The translations under genes and the position numbers were made by a program. A stretch of DNA of 21,517 nt. Source: CAZFQG01 sp964520785 (GTDB lineage Bacteria > Planctomycetota > Planctomycetia > Pirellulales > Thermoguttaceae). Positions 7,319 through 15,704 of this stretch are shown here, piece by piece. The stretch covers positions 1 to 21,517 of the forward strand of contig CAZFQG010000109.1 of NCBI GenBank assembly GCA_964520785.1, in the 5' to 3' direction. Below the pieces are notes generated by a model. The model had not been told where the DNA came from, searched no databases, and saw only the letters and a list, made by a program, of their open reading frames with translations. The first letter of the stretch is position 1; the number at the start of each line of letters is the position of its first letter.

Positions 7319-8704
7319 CTACTTTCTCTCTTCCCGTTTCCCCTTGTTCTCCACCGCGGCGACCTTCGGTGCGGCGAACGTAAGCGATTCCACGAGTCGC
7401 CGGTCCATGTCCGCGAGCCGTTCGACGAGGTCGGTCGCCACGCTGAAAGCGAAAGTGGCCCGTCGGCCGTGACGGTCGCTGACGAGGTAGTAACGCCACG
7501 TGATCGGTTGCCCCTCCACTTCGCCGAGCACCGTCGTCCGCAAGATACGATACTCCTTGTCCGAGGACCATTGTCCCGCGTCGGCGAACCCCCGCGAGGT
7601 TTCATCAAGAAGCGATTCGATCTCGCGTTGAAAATCTTCCAGCGTGGCTTGCTTGCCGGGTTCCACTTTCGGCAGCGGAGAGACGTTGCACTGAGCGATG
7701 AATTTCCCATGGTCCAGGAGGCGAAACACGGCCAGATCGTGGTGATTCAAATTCGCATGCCAACCCCGGTCGTGTTCGAGGGTCCATTCCTCGTGCACCG
7801 GTTCAAAGAAGAGCGCCGTTAGTTCCGGCGTTGGAGCCGGCACCGGCTCCGCCAGGGTCTCCTCGTTAAGCGCCGTGCTCTTCTCCACCGGGACCATCCG
7901 TGACTGAACCCGGACGACGACGTCCAATCCGTGCGTGACGTGCCCCATCGGCCGTACCTCCTTGATCAGTAGGCCGACCCAATCGACCGCGTTCAGGCGC
8001 CGGTCGAAACGGGCTTTCCCCTTCACGCCCAACCGCGTAACCACCCCGTGCTTCGCGCCCTCCACGTCTCCGGTGAACTGGAACCGCACCACCTCGGGCG
8101 TGACTTCGGTAACGGCGCACTCGACGGCGCATTCGGAAACCGCGTCGAGAGATAGGAACCCGGCCGCGAACTCCTTTGAAAGGCTCCAGGTGTCTCCCTC
8201 GCCGACCGCTTCCGCCGGCAACAGCCCCTCTACCCCGAGACTGTTGGCCACGTTGTCGATCAGGTCCAACTCGCCCCGCGTCATCGTGCCGGCCGGTGAG
8301 AAGACGGTCGTCCGCGTACCGTCGAGTTCGACGCCGATGAGGCGTCTGCCGGGGCGAAGTTCCGTATTCGTCCCGCCGTCCCCGATCTTAACCGTGGATT
8401 TCGCCGTCTTGTAGGATCGCACCGCCCGAACGATGCCGTTTTCCTCTCGCGACCCTGCGAGCCGCAATTCCTCGTATTCCAACTCGGCGACCACGCTGAG
8501 CTTGTGTCGAGTGGTATCTTTCGCCCCTTCGGAAACCAAGTCTCCGCCCACCTCGAGCGTGCAACTTACACGGGTCGAATTCGCCTCGGAAGGCAGGAGT
8601 CGCACCTTTCCTTTCGCGTCTTCACCCGCAAATGATGGCCCGCGACAGCTCACCGCGATGACAACAGGCAAGACATTCAGCCATTTTGACCGGATTAAGC
8701 CCAT
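7319..8704 (-). CDS. Secreted protein of unknown function
   Basis: A 461-residue protein with a clear N-terminal signal peptide: basic residues, a hydrophobic core WLNVLPVVIAVSC (8-20) and a signal peptidase I-like site after SFA (24-26). Cys20 lies in a poor lipobox, so a lipoprotein is less likely. The middle (about 110-300) is beta-rich, with segments such as GVELDGTRTTVFSP and VGEGDTWSLSKE that recall uncharacterised exported planctomycete proteins. The C-terminal part (about 310-450) with FIAQCNVSPLP and a WRYYLVSD segment might have a PsbP/DcrB-like fold; that is a guess. ATG 8704 is preferred because AAAAGGA lies upstream and the signal peptide starts there; the frame stays open to 8821. 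It is 26 bases upstream of apgM. Confidence 0.7.
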   Translation of the reverse strand: MGLIRSKWLNVLPVVIAVSCRGPSFAGEDAKGKVRLLPSEANSTRVSCTLEVGGDLVSEGAKDTTRHKLSVVAELEYEELRLAGSREENGIVRAVRSYKTAKSTVKIGDGGTNTELRPGRRLIGVELDGTRTTVFSPAGTMTRGELDLIDNVANSLGVEGLLPAEAVGEGDTWSLSKEFAAGFLSLDAVSECAVECAVTEVTPEVVRFQFTGDVEGAKHGVVTRLGVKGKARFDRRLNAVDWVGLLIKEVRPMGHVTHGLDVVVRVQSRMVPVEKSTALNEETLAEPVPAPTPELTALFFEPVHEEWTLEHDRGWHANLNHHDLAVFRLLDHGKFIAQCNVSPLPKVEPGKQATLEDFQREIESLLDETSRGFADAGQWSSDKEYRILRTTVLGEVEGQPITWRYYLVSDRHGRRATFAFSVATDLVERLADMDRRLVESLTFAAPKVAAVENKGKREERK

Positions 8705-8744
8705 TCTTCCAATCCTTTTCCGAAAGACCATCCTATCGAGGGAT

Positions 8745-8773
8745 TTAATAGTTCTATATAAGAAGGGAAACAA
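8745..8773 (-). promoter_or_regulatory. Candidate promoter of the secreted protein-apgM unit
   Basis: On the minus strand TTGTTT (8773-8768), a 17-base spacer and TATTAA (8750-8745) lie about 40 bases upstream of the chosen start, in an AT-rich island. Confidence 0.35.
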
Positions 8774-9530
8774 TGTATGCGACGGTGGCAAGGCCACCTT
8801 GACCGGGACGTGGCCGATCACTAGGGATGATTATTTGCCGATGACAGGGGCAGTGAATTGGCCCCTTCCACCGTCCTGCGGTTCGTTCTGACGGTGACGG
8901 TGATGGCTCGAGCGGTGCCGAACCAAAAACCAAATCGCGCCGTCCTACGTATCGAATGATACGCCGTTGTAACCGTTTTGTCGGTTTCACGGCTAGAGCG
9001 ATTTGAGGTCTAATCGACAAGAACTACGCAATTTGTCCATCTCCAACCCAGGATTTCCGTGCGCGGATGCCGATTCCGGCGCACTTGATCTTTGACAAAA
9101 CTCCGGGATGTCGCCGAAGGGGGACTCCGTTCCAGGTCGAACCGACCTAGTTGGAGCCGCCCGGGTAAACTCTTCTTTTTTTTCTGAAGACACTTTACTC
9201 TGTGTGTATCTCCGGAAAATGACGATTTAGTCTGTAACTTTTGACAATATTCACCGTCTAGCAAGTAGAGCCTTCATTTCTTCATCATAAATTATTTTAC
9301 TTTTAATGCTTTTTTAATGTTTTTCGAAGCAATGCCTCCTTTTCCGGCGGAGGTTTAGTCGGTGGGTTGGGCCTATCGAAGCCGTTTGGAGTATGATAGA
9401 CTGCTCTTTGGATTGACGTTTCCGACAGAGCCAGCCCTCTCAATCATCGGTTCCGGCCCGGCATGTTTCGCGAGCAATGGTGTGACCCCGCTTTGTATAG
9501 GGCCGAGTCCAGCGTATAAGGAGCAATTCC
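8774..9530. other. Long divergent intergenic region with hairpins and AT-rich tract
   Basis: No gene is supported; open frames here are short and lack family features. Two adjacent hairpins lie at 8948-8963 (CGTATC/GATACG, 4-base loop) and 8963-8993 (GCCGT/ACGGC around AACCG/CGGTT). A short GGTCG/CGACC hairpin at 9135-9147 and a run of eight T at 9176-9183 follow. A perfect TTGACA at 9241-9246 has no good -10 partner. Positions 9280-9335 are strongly AT-rich with the direct repeat TTTTAATG. CCTCC/GGAGG forms a hairpin near 9335-9355. The region probably holds the upstream control signals of the sigma factor gene. Confidence 0.4.
9367..9397 (+). promoter_or_regulatory. Possible promoter of the sigma factor gene
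   Basis: TATGAT (9392-9397) is a good -10 element, but the best -35 match, TTGGGC (9367-9372), is 19 bases away. The leader would be about 130 bases. A weak call made from position and sequence only. Confidence 0.2.
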
Positions 9531-11204
9531 ATGCATGCCGACGCAAAATACGTCAATCCGGCGCTTCGTCAGCTTCGTGATCAACAGGTCCGGTTCGCGC
9601 CCAGGGAGAAGAAAATCGAACAGGTTAATCTGGCCGAAAGGCTCCTTGGGGAGCTTAAGCCGGAACGAACCTATCCATACGACTATATTTGTTACCGCAT
9701 CACGAGCCATCGCCCATCTTCCTACCCCGATTTGAAGCTTTCTGGTGAGGAGGCGACCCACGATTTGCAGTTGTTCGTCGAGGACGTTTCCGACGCGGCG
9801 AATGTCCCCGCGGACGATGCCGGGGAACCGGTCCTGACGATTGAGGAATTAAGTAAACAATTCAGTGTTTCGACAAAGACGATTGCGCGCTGGCGGAGGC
9901 AGGGGTTGATCAGCCGTCGTTTCGTTTTTGACGGGCGCAAGAGAGTGGGGTTTTTGAAGAGTTCCGTGGATAATTTCGTGAATAGTAATCGAGTTCGCAT
10001 CGAGCGAGGATCGCAGTTCTCTCAGCTTTCGACCGAGGAACGGGACGAACTGGTGGAATATGCGCGACGCTTGGCGCAAAATGGGGGATGCCCCTCGACA
10101 ATCATTAAGAAGATCGCTGACGAAACCGGAAGAAGCCCGGAAACGATCCGCTACACGATCCGGCAGTTCAACGAAGAACATCCGGACGCGGCCGTGTTCC
10201 GAGATCTGGGGCGGCAGTCCCTGAGCGTCGAGGCGAAGAGAACGATCTTCGAGCAAATGCAAAAAGGAAAATCCGTGGAGTACCTTGCGGAGAAGTATTG
10301 CCGCACCCCGTCGAGCGTCTACCGCATCGCGGCTGAGATGCGTGCCGCCCATATCATGGAGCTTCCCTTGGATTGCATCCCGAATGAGCAATTCGAGGAC
10401 CCCGAGATGGAGCAGGAAATACTTGGTCCGACGCCCCCTTCGGAGAAGCCGGCTAAGAAAACCCGGATTCCGTCGGGCTTGCCCCCTTACTTGGCAAGCC
10501 TTTACGAGATTCCCCTGCTGACCCGGGAGCAAGAGGCGCACTTGTTCCGGAAGATGAACTTTTTCAAGTTCAAGGCGGCCAAGCTCCGGGAAAAGCTGGA
10601 TCCGCATAATCCATGCTCGGAGCTGATGACCGAGATCGAGTCGATGTACGACAAAGCGGTGGAAACGAAAAACGATATTATTCAGGCGAATCTGCGTCTT
10701 GTCGTGTCCATCGCGAAGCGGCATCTCGGCCAGACCGAGAACTTTTTCGAGTTGGTAAGCGACGGGAATATGTCACTCATCCGCGCGGTCGATAAGTTTG
10801 ATTTCGCCCGAGGCAACAAGTTCAGTACGTACGCGAGTTGGGCGGTCATGAAGAACTACGCGCGGACGATTCCGGACGAGCACCGTCACCGCGATCGTTT
10901 CCGGACGAGTCCGGACGAGGTGTTCTACGCGAAAGAGGATGAGCGAACCAAGGAGCTGGAGGAGGAAGTCGCCCAGATCGACCGCGAGCGCCAAGTTCGC
11001 AGGATTCTGACCTGCCTGGATGATCGCGAAAGGCGGATTGTCGAGGATCGGTTCGGAATCGGCCAGGAGCGAGATTCGCTTACGCTCCGCGAGGTTGGAG
11101 CCCGGATTGGGGTGACCAAGGAGCGCGTCCGGCAGATCGAAGCCAGAGCGCTTGGCAAGCTCCGTAAGGCCGCGAAAGAGGAACGGATTGAGTCCGCGGA
11201 CTGA
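9531..11204 (+). CDS. Sigma-70 family RNA polymerase sigma factor with long HTH-containing N-terminal extension
   Basis: A 557-residue sigma factor. The C-terminal part is clearly sigma-70. Region 1.2-like sequence with GLPPYLASLYEIPLLT is at about 317-347. Region 2 is at 381-450, with the core-binding DGNMSLIRAVDKFD segment and FSTYASWAV. Region 4 is at about 490-550, with a helix-turn-helix ending TKERVRQIEARALGKLR. Only about 40 residues separate regions 2 and 4, so region 3 seems missing. The N-terminal 300 residues are unlike housekeeping sigma: a conserved-looking start (LRDQQVRFAPREKK), a MerR/excisionase-like HTH at about 102-153, and two further HTH-like segments at about 167-215 and 231-272. 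From memory, planctomycetes carry such proteins. AAGGAG seven bases before the ATG fixes the start. It is a single gene flanked by long non-coding gaps. Whether it is essential or alternative cannot be read from the sequence. Confidence 0.85.
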   Translation: MHADAKYVNPALRQLRDQQVRFAPREKKIEQVNLAERLLGELKPERTYPYDYICYRITSHRPSSYPDLKLSGEEATHDLQLFVEDVSDAANVPADDAGEPVLTIEELSKQFSVSTKTIARWRRQGLISRRFVFDGRKRVGFLKSSVDNFVNSNRVRIERGSQFSQLSTEERDELVEYARRLAQNGGCPSTIIKKIADETGRSPETIRYTIRQFNEEHPDAAVFRDLGRQSLSVEAKRTIFEQMQKGKSVEYLAEKYCRTPSSVYRIAAEMRAAHIMELPLDCIPNEQFEDPEMEQEILGPTPPSEKPAKKTRIPSGLPPYLASLYEIPLLTREQEAHLFRKMNFFKFKAAKLREKLDPHNPCSELMTEIESMYDKAVETKNDIIQANLRLVVSIAKRHLGQTENFFELVSDGNMSLIRAVDKFDFARGNKFSTYASWAVMKNYARTIPDEHRHRDRFRTSPDEVFYAKEDERTKELEEEVAQIDRERQVRRILTCLDDRERRIVEDRFGIGQERDSLTLREVGARIGVTKERVRQIEARALGKLRKAAKEERIESAD

Positions 11205-11340
11205 GTTCCGTCGCCACCGTGAATCCGTGGATAAGCAATACGGCGAGTCACGGCGATGGGGCGATCTGCCTGATTGGGAGTGGGGTCCGCGCTGACCATT
11301 TCGGTATGACGCGGCAACAGCCGGAATCCAGGAGCGCGTT

Positions 11341-11411
11341 TCGGTAAGGGGTGCTTTCTTGGCCGAGAAGGATAACCGGAAAAACGGTCATTCGTCTTGC
11401 CCCTGTGCCGA
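11341..11411 (+). other. Candidate structured RNA element (three-way junction)
   Basis: TCGG (11341-11344) plus AGGGG (11347-11351) pair with CCCCT (11400-11404) plus CCGA (11408-11411). This closes two inner hairpins: CTTTCT/AGAAGG (11354-11371, one G-T pair) and ACCG/CGGT (11375-11388, loop GAAAAA). It lies in the 740-base gap after the sigma factor gene and ahead of a terminator-like hairpin. The fold was made by eye; function and strand are unknown. Confidence 0.3.
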
Positions 11412-11476
11412 TATTTCTTCCATTTCCCACGGGTTGTCTAAACCATTTTCGACTTGCGGACGAAGAGGAATTGAAC

Positions 11477-11520
11477 GGCCGTCATTTCGTCGGATTTCGA
11501 TTTGACGGCCTTCGTTTTTT
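11477..11520 (+). terminator. Candidate intrinsic terminator downstream of the sigma factor gene
   Basis: GGCCGTC (11477-11483) pairs with GACGGCC (11504-11510) across a 20-base loop, followed by TTCGTTTTTT. It lies about 270 bases after the sigma factor stop codon. The large loop lowers confidence. Confidence 0.5.
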
Positions 11521-11580
11521 GAAGCACGTTTTTTCGGCTCCCCATACGTCCCGCGTAGGTTTTTCTGAGAGGACTGCGGA

Positions 11581-11601
11581 CAAGCCCCAGTGGGGGGCTT
11601 G
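11581..11601 (+). terminator. Strong GC-rich hairpin, possible terminator
   Basis: A perfect 8-bp stem CAAGCCCC/GGGGCTTG with a 5-base loop. The following bases ATTACTTC are only weakly T-rich, so termination is uncertain. It may help insulate the tRNA-tuf promoter from upstream transcription. The stretch 11602-11725 contains smaller hairpins (for example ATCCGA/TCGGAT near 11656-11680) but no gene. Confidence 0.4.
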
Positions 11602-11725
11602 ATTACTTCGGAATGACCTCATTGTGTGGTAGCTGAACCACCCGCAGGGTGTAAATCCGAGCGTATTTGGCTTTCGGATGAGCCCAAAAAGTGGTCTTTT
11701 GTCGAGAAAAACCCAATCTGCCGCC

Positions 11726-11755
11726 TTGCGGAATGTGCGGGAGTGCTTTTATACT
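11726..11755 (+). promoter_or_regulatory. Candidate promoter of the tRNA-tuf operon
   Basis: TTGCGG (11726-11731), an 18-base spacer and TATACT (11750-11755, 5/6 to consensus) lie about 190 bases before the first tRNA. The segment between, 11760-11944, contains no gene and would be the 5' leader of the precursor RNA. Confidence 0.5.
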
Positions 11756-11944
11756 AGGTGATTCTCGTAACCGACCGGAGCGACGAACGGCCTGTTGGCG
11801 AGTAGTTTGCGCATGAAGCAGGGAGGTTTCATACGCGTCGGGCGATGAAGGAGAGAACGGAAATGCCTGGCGAGTGAGTGTTTCGGCCTCGAGTCGTAAT
11901 GCGGAACGAGGTTGGAGAAGGCCGAAGGGCCGCTTCAGCAGCGT

Positions 11945-12017
11945 GCTAGCGTAGCTCAATCGGCAGAGCAGTTGATTTGTAATCAACAGGTTGTGGGTTC
12001 AAGTCCCTCCGCTAGCT
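11945..12017 (+). tRNA. tRNA-Thr (anticodon TGT)
   Basis: A 73-base cloverleaf. Acceptor arms GCTAGCG (11945-11951) and CGCTAGC (12010-12016) pair perfectly, with discriminator T. The D-arm is AGCTCAATCGGCAGAGC. The anticodon arm is GTTGA-TTTGTAA-TCAAC, giving TGT. The T-loop is TTCAAGT. The 3' CCA is not encoded. It is the first of four tRNAs upstream of tuf, in the place of E. coli thrU. Confidence 0.95.
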
Positions 12018-12055
12018 CCTCGTGCGAGAAACCCGCGTTCAGTTTGGATTTTCCC

Positions 12056-12137
12056 GGGGAGTTTCCCGAGCGGTCAAAGGGGACGGACTGTAAATCCGTT
12101 GGCAACGCCTTCGCAGGTTCGAATCCTGCACTCCCCA
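12056..12137 (+). tRNA. tRNA-Tyr (anticodon GTA)
   Basis: An 82-base class II tRNA. Acceptor arms GGGGAGT and ACTCCCC (12130-12136) pair, with discriminator A. The anticodon arm is ACGGA-CTGTAAA-TCCGT, giving GTA. The long variable arm is typical of bacterial tRNA-Tyr. The T-loop is TTCGAAT. CCA is not encoded. Its place equals that of E. coli tyrU. Confidence 0.95.
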
Positions 12138-12197
12138 TCGAGCAAGACGTCGGCGCGAGAATCGCGAAGAGTTTGGCGAGAAGCGATACCGCCAATC

Positions 12198-12268
12198 GCG
12201 GGTGTAGCTCAATGGTAGAGCCACAGCCTTCCAAGCTGAAGACGAGGGTTCGATTCCCTTCACCCGCT
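12198..12268 (+). tRNA. tRNA-Gly (anticodon TCC)
   Basis: A 71-base tRNA. Acceptor arms GCGGGTG (12198-12204) and CACCCGC (12261-12267) pair, with discriminator T. The anticodon loop CTTCCAA gives TCC. The T-arm is GAGGG-TTCGATT-CCCTT. CCA is not encoded. Its place equals that of E. coli glyT. Confidence 0.95.
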
Positions 12269-12346
12269 CTTGCCGAAGTTGCGAATTATAGAATTTTCAT
12301 TTTTTGTCTGAAATCTGGTTAGGTAGACCTTCCGTTTTTGAAGCAG

Positions 12347-12419
12347 GCTGCTGTAGCTCAGTCGGTAGAGCACATCCTTGGTAAGGATGAGGTCGCGGGT
12401 TCGAATCCCACCAGCAGCT
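12347..12419 (+). tRNA. tRNA-Thr (anticodon GGT)
   Basis: A 73-base tRNA. Acceptor arms GCTGCTG (12347-12353) and CAGCAGC (12412-12418) pair, with discriminator T. The anticodon arm is CATCC-TTGGTAA-GGATG, giving GGT. The T-loop is TTCGAAT. CCA is not encoded. Its place equals that of E. coli thrT, 70 bases before tuf. Confidence 0.95.
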
Positions 12420-12489
12420 CCTTCCTGACTGGATTGTATAGGACTGCTCCTTTTTAGTTAGAGAAATTCAGAGGGAGAGATTTAGAGTA

Positions 12490-13686
<1,197 letters not shown>

Positions 13687-13810
13687 GTGAACAAGTGGTC
13701 CGCGACGGCCCGGGGGCTCGCCAAGGTCGCCGGGCGTCGTTTTCGACGAGGACGTGCGTCGGCGGCGCGATTCCGCTTATGCCGTTTTTTTTCGAGCCAC
13801 ACACGTGCGT

Positions 13811-13883
13811 AGGGGTGTAGCTCAATTGGCAGAGCACTGGATTCCAAATCCAGCGGTTGAGAGTTCAAGTCCCTCCGCCCCTG
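13811..13883 (+). tRNA. tRNA-Trp (anticodon CCA)
   Basis: A 73-base tRNA. Acceptor arms AGGGGTG (13811-13817) and CGCCCCT (13876-13882) pair with one G-T pair, with discriminator G. The anticodon arm is CTGGA-TTCCAAA-TCCAG, giving CCA. The T-loop is TTCAAGT. The 3' CCA tail is not encoded. It sits between tuf and secE, as in many bacteria. Confidence 0.95.
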
Positions 13884-13898
13884 CTTTAAGATCGAAGC

Positions 13899-13940
13899 CG
13901 CCGCCGGGCCTCGTGCTCCGGCCCGCGGCGAAGGGTTTTT
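13899..13940 (+). terminator. Intrinsic terminator after tRNA-Trp
   Basis: CGCCG, a bulged C and CGGGCC (13899-13910) pair with GGCCCG and CGGCG (13920-13930), giving an 11-bp stem with a 9-base loop. AAGGG and TTTTT (13936-13940) follow. It probably ends or attenuates the tRNA-tuf transcript ahead of secE. A further hairpin CGTCCG/CGGACG (13984-14002) lies just upstream of secE. No convincing secE promoter was seen. Confidence 0.65.
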
Positions 13941-14027
13941 AGCGGTTACACATACCAGGAAACGAAACAACGGCATGACGCTTCGTCCGGCGATCTCGGA
14001 CGCGAAACATGCGGGGAATCTGCTGCG

Positions 14028-14435
14028 GTGAACGAATTCATTCAGGAACTATTCCGAGCGAAGTTCTACAAGCGCAACCAGGGCCGCATTTCGCGGCAGG
14101 TGACCGGTTTCTTGTTGGCCGGGGTCATCGTCGTCGGGTGTTACCGGTTGTTGGAGGCGCTGCTGGGAACTCCAACGTGGCTCCAGTACGGGCTTCCCGC
14201 GGTGTTGGCCGTGGGGGGCGCATGGATTTGCTACCGTTTAGTCAACGTACCAAGCTTCGCCGACTTCCTTATCGCGGTGGAAGCCGAAATGAACAAGGTC
14301 TCCTGGCCGACCCGTTCGGAATTGATTCGAGGTTCGGCCGTGGTGTTGACCGTGATCATTGGTTTGGCGGGAATTTTGTTCGTTTTTGACTTGTTTTGGA
14401 AGTGGTTTTTCACCAACGTCCTTCGGATCTTGTAA
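14028..14435 (+). CDS. secE: Preprotein translocase subunit SecE
   Basis: The 135-residue SecE subunit of the SecYEG protein-export channel in the inner membrane. The conserved cytosolic amphipathic segment VEAEMNKVSWPTRSEL (84-99) precedes the last membrane helix at about 104-128, the essential part of SecE. Two more hydrophobic helices at about 26-46 and 53-72 make a three-helix form like that of E. coli, unlike the single-helix SecE of many Gram-positives. The start is GTG 14028; the ATG at 14009 is in another frame. The ribosome binding site is poor (GGGGAA about 10 bases upstream). It is followed by nusG after 57 bases, the usual order. Confidence 0.93.
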   Translation: MNEFIQELFRAKFYKRNQGRISRQVTGFLLAGVIVVGCYRLLEALLGTPTWLQYGLPAVLAVGGAWICYRLVNVPSFADFLIAVEAEMNKVSWPTRSELIRGSAVVLTVIIGLAGILFVFDLFWKWFFTNVLRIL

Positions 14436-14492
14436 CGGAAACCGCTGCGCGAACCAGCGAGAGTTTGTAAAGCCGCGAAAAGGATATTCGGC

Positions 14493-15161
14493 GTGACCGA
14501 GGAAAGAAACGACATTCCACCCTTTCCGGAAGAGACGCCCTCCGAGCAACCGGACGCCGCCCAAACCGAAGGCGCCCCGGATGAGAGCGAAGACCGATCC
14601 CCTCAAATGGATTGGTACGTACTCAAGGTTCAGAGCAACCGCGAAAAGTCGATCCGCGAGGGGTTGCTCAGACGCATCGCGATTGCCGGATTGGACCGTT
14701 ACTTCGGCCAAATTCTCGTGCCGACCGAGAAGGTGACCGAGGTCAAGGGTGGAAAGAAGCGCGTGATCGAGCGAAAGCTCTATCCGGGTTACCTCGTCGT
14801 CGAAATGGAAGTCAACGACGATACCTGGTTTCTCGTCCGAGAGACCCCGGGAATCGGTGATTTTACCGGTTCGCGGCAGACTACCGCGGAGCGGCTGGGG
14901 CCGGAGTGCTTGGTTCCCATGCAGCCGCACGAGGTAGCGCGCCTCGTGGCGAAGCAGGAGGAGGAAGCCGAGGAAATCGCCAAACTGAAGATCGGATTCT
15001 CCGAAGGGGACCGCGTCAAGATCAACGACGGGACTTTCGAGAATTTCGAAGGCGAAGTGGAGAAGATCGACGAAACGAGCGGTCGTGTCGTCGTGACGAT
15101 CAATATTTTCGGTCGGAGTACGCCGGTCGAACTGGAGTATTGGCAAGTGGAGAGCCTCTGA
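14493..15161 (+). CDS. nusG: Transcription termination/antitermination protein NusG
   Basis: The 222-residue transcription elongation factor that binds RNA polymerase and couples it to the ribosome or Rho. An acidic extension of about 38 residues precedes the NGN domain, which begins WYVLKVQSNREKS (41-53) and includes KLYPGYLVVEM and VRETPGIGDFTG. The KOW domain near the C-terminus has FSEGDRVKINDGTFENFEG and NIFGRSTPVELE. The start GTG 14493 has AAAAGGA eight bases upstream. The N-terminal extension is longer than in E. coli NusG (181 residues). It precedes rplK by 110 bases. Confidence 0.96.
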   Translation: MTEERNDIPPFPEETPSEQPDAAQTEGAPDESEDRSPQMDWYVLKVQSNREKSIREGLLRRIAIAGLDRYFGQILVPTEKVTEVKGGKKRVIERKLYPGYLVVEMEVNDDTWFLVRETPGIGDFTGSRQTTAERLGPECLVPMQPHEVARLVAKQEEEAEEIAKLKIGFSEGDRVKINDGTFENFEGEVEKIDETSGRVVVTINIFGRSTPVELEYWQVESL

Positions 15162-15210
15162 GGCGGCGGACCGCGCATCCGCGGGATAGACGCGAGCCGA
15201 TCACGGAATG

Positions 15211-15236
15211 CCGCCGGCCTCTGAGGGGACCGGCGG
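15211..15236 (+). promoter_or_regulatory. Stem-loop in the rplK leader
   Basis: CCGCCGG (15211-15217) and CCGGCGG (15230-15236) form a perfect 7-bp stem extended by CCTC/GGGG inside. It lies 35 bases before the rplK start, where L1 binds rplKA mRNA in E. coli for feedback control. A role as an L1 target is an inference from position; the known L1 recognition loop was not confirmed. Confidence 0.4.
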
Positions 15237-15271
15237 GTTCAATTGGGCGACCAACCGTAAAGTGCAATATC

Positions 15272-15700
15272 ATGGCAAAACAGTTACAAGGCGAAGTCAA
15301 GTTCCAAGTACCCGGCGGCAACGCCACTCCGGCGCCCCCGGTCGGTACCGCGCTGGGCCCGTACGGAATCAATCTGGCGCAATTCGTTCAGCAGTTTAAT
15401 GACCGGACGAAGGACGCGGGGGGGATGCCGATGCCGGTCGTCGTCCGGATTTACAATGACCGGTCGTTTGACTTCATCGTCAAGAGTCCTCCCGCCGCGG
15501 CCCTATTGAAAAAGGCGGCTGGAATCGCGAAGGGGTCCGGGGTTCCGAATAAGACGAAGGTCGGCCAGGTGACAACCGAGCAGATCGATGAGATCGTAAA
15601 AACCAAAATGAACGATTTGAATGCTCGAAGCGTCGAGCAAGCCCGGCGGTTGATCGCCGGCACCGCGCGAAGCATGGGCCTGGAAGTCGTAGAGGGATAA
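15272..15700 (+). CDS. rplK: 50S ribosomal protein L11
   Basis: The 142-residue L11 of the GTPase-associated centre of the 50S subunit, where it binds 23S rRNA and takes part in factor and stringent-response functions. The N-terminal domain holds the PAPPVGTALGPYGINL motif, whose prolines form the thiostrepton region in the family. The C-terminal RNA-binding domain holds KGSGVPNKTKVGQVT and ends with SMGLEV. The true start is ATG 15272; the frame is open far upstream, but only as a shadow through nusG. The ribosome binding site is weak (AAAGTG). rplA follows after four bases, indicating translational coupling. Confidence 0.97.
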   Translation: MAKQLQGEVKFQVPGGNATPAPPVGTALGPYGINLAQFVQQFNDRTKDAGGMPMPVVVRIYNDRSFDFIVKSPPAAALLKKAAGIAKGSGVPNKTKVGQVTTEQIDEIVKTKMNDLNARSVEQARRLIAGTARSMGLEVVEG

Positions 15701-15704
15701 AAAC

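Noticed and set aside
11351..11602. 83-codon open frame after the sigma factor gene
   Set aside because: No ribosome binding site, no recognisable domain, and it runs through terminator-like hairpins; non-coding sequence explains it better.
11863..11877. Four-codon mini-frame (MPGE) with AAGGAG upstream in the tRNA leader
   Set aside because: Too short to call; a leader peptide before tRNA genes has no clear role, and the match can arise by chance.
13687..13810. Possible rpmG (L33) between tuf and tRNA-Trp
   Set aside because: No frame there encodes an L33-like protein, and the gap is too short.
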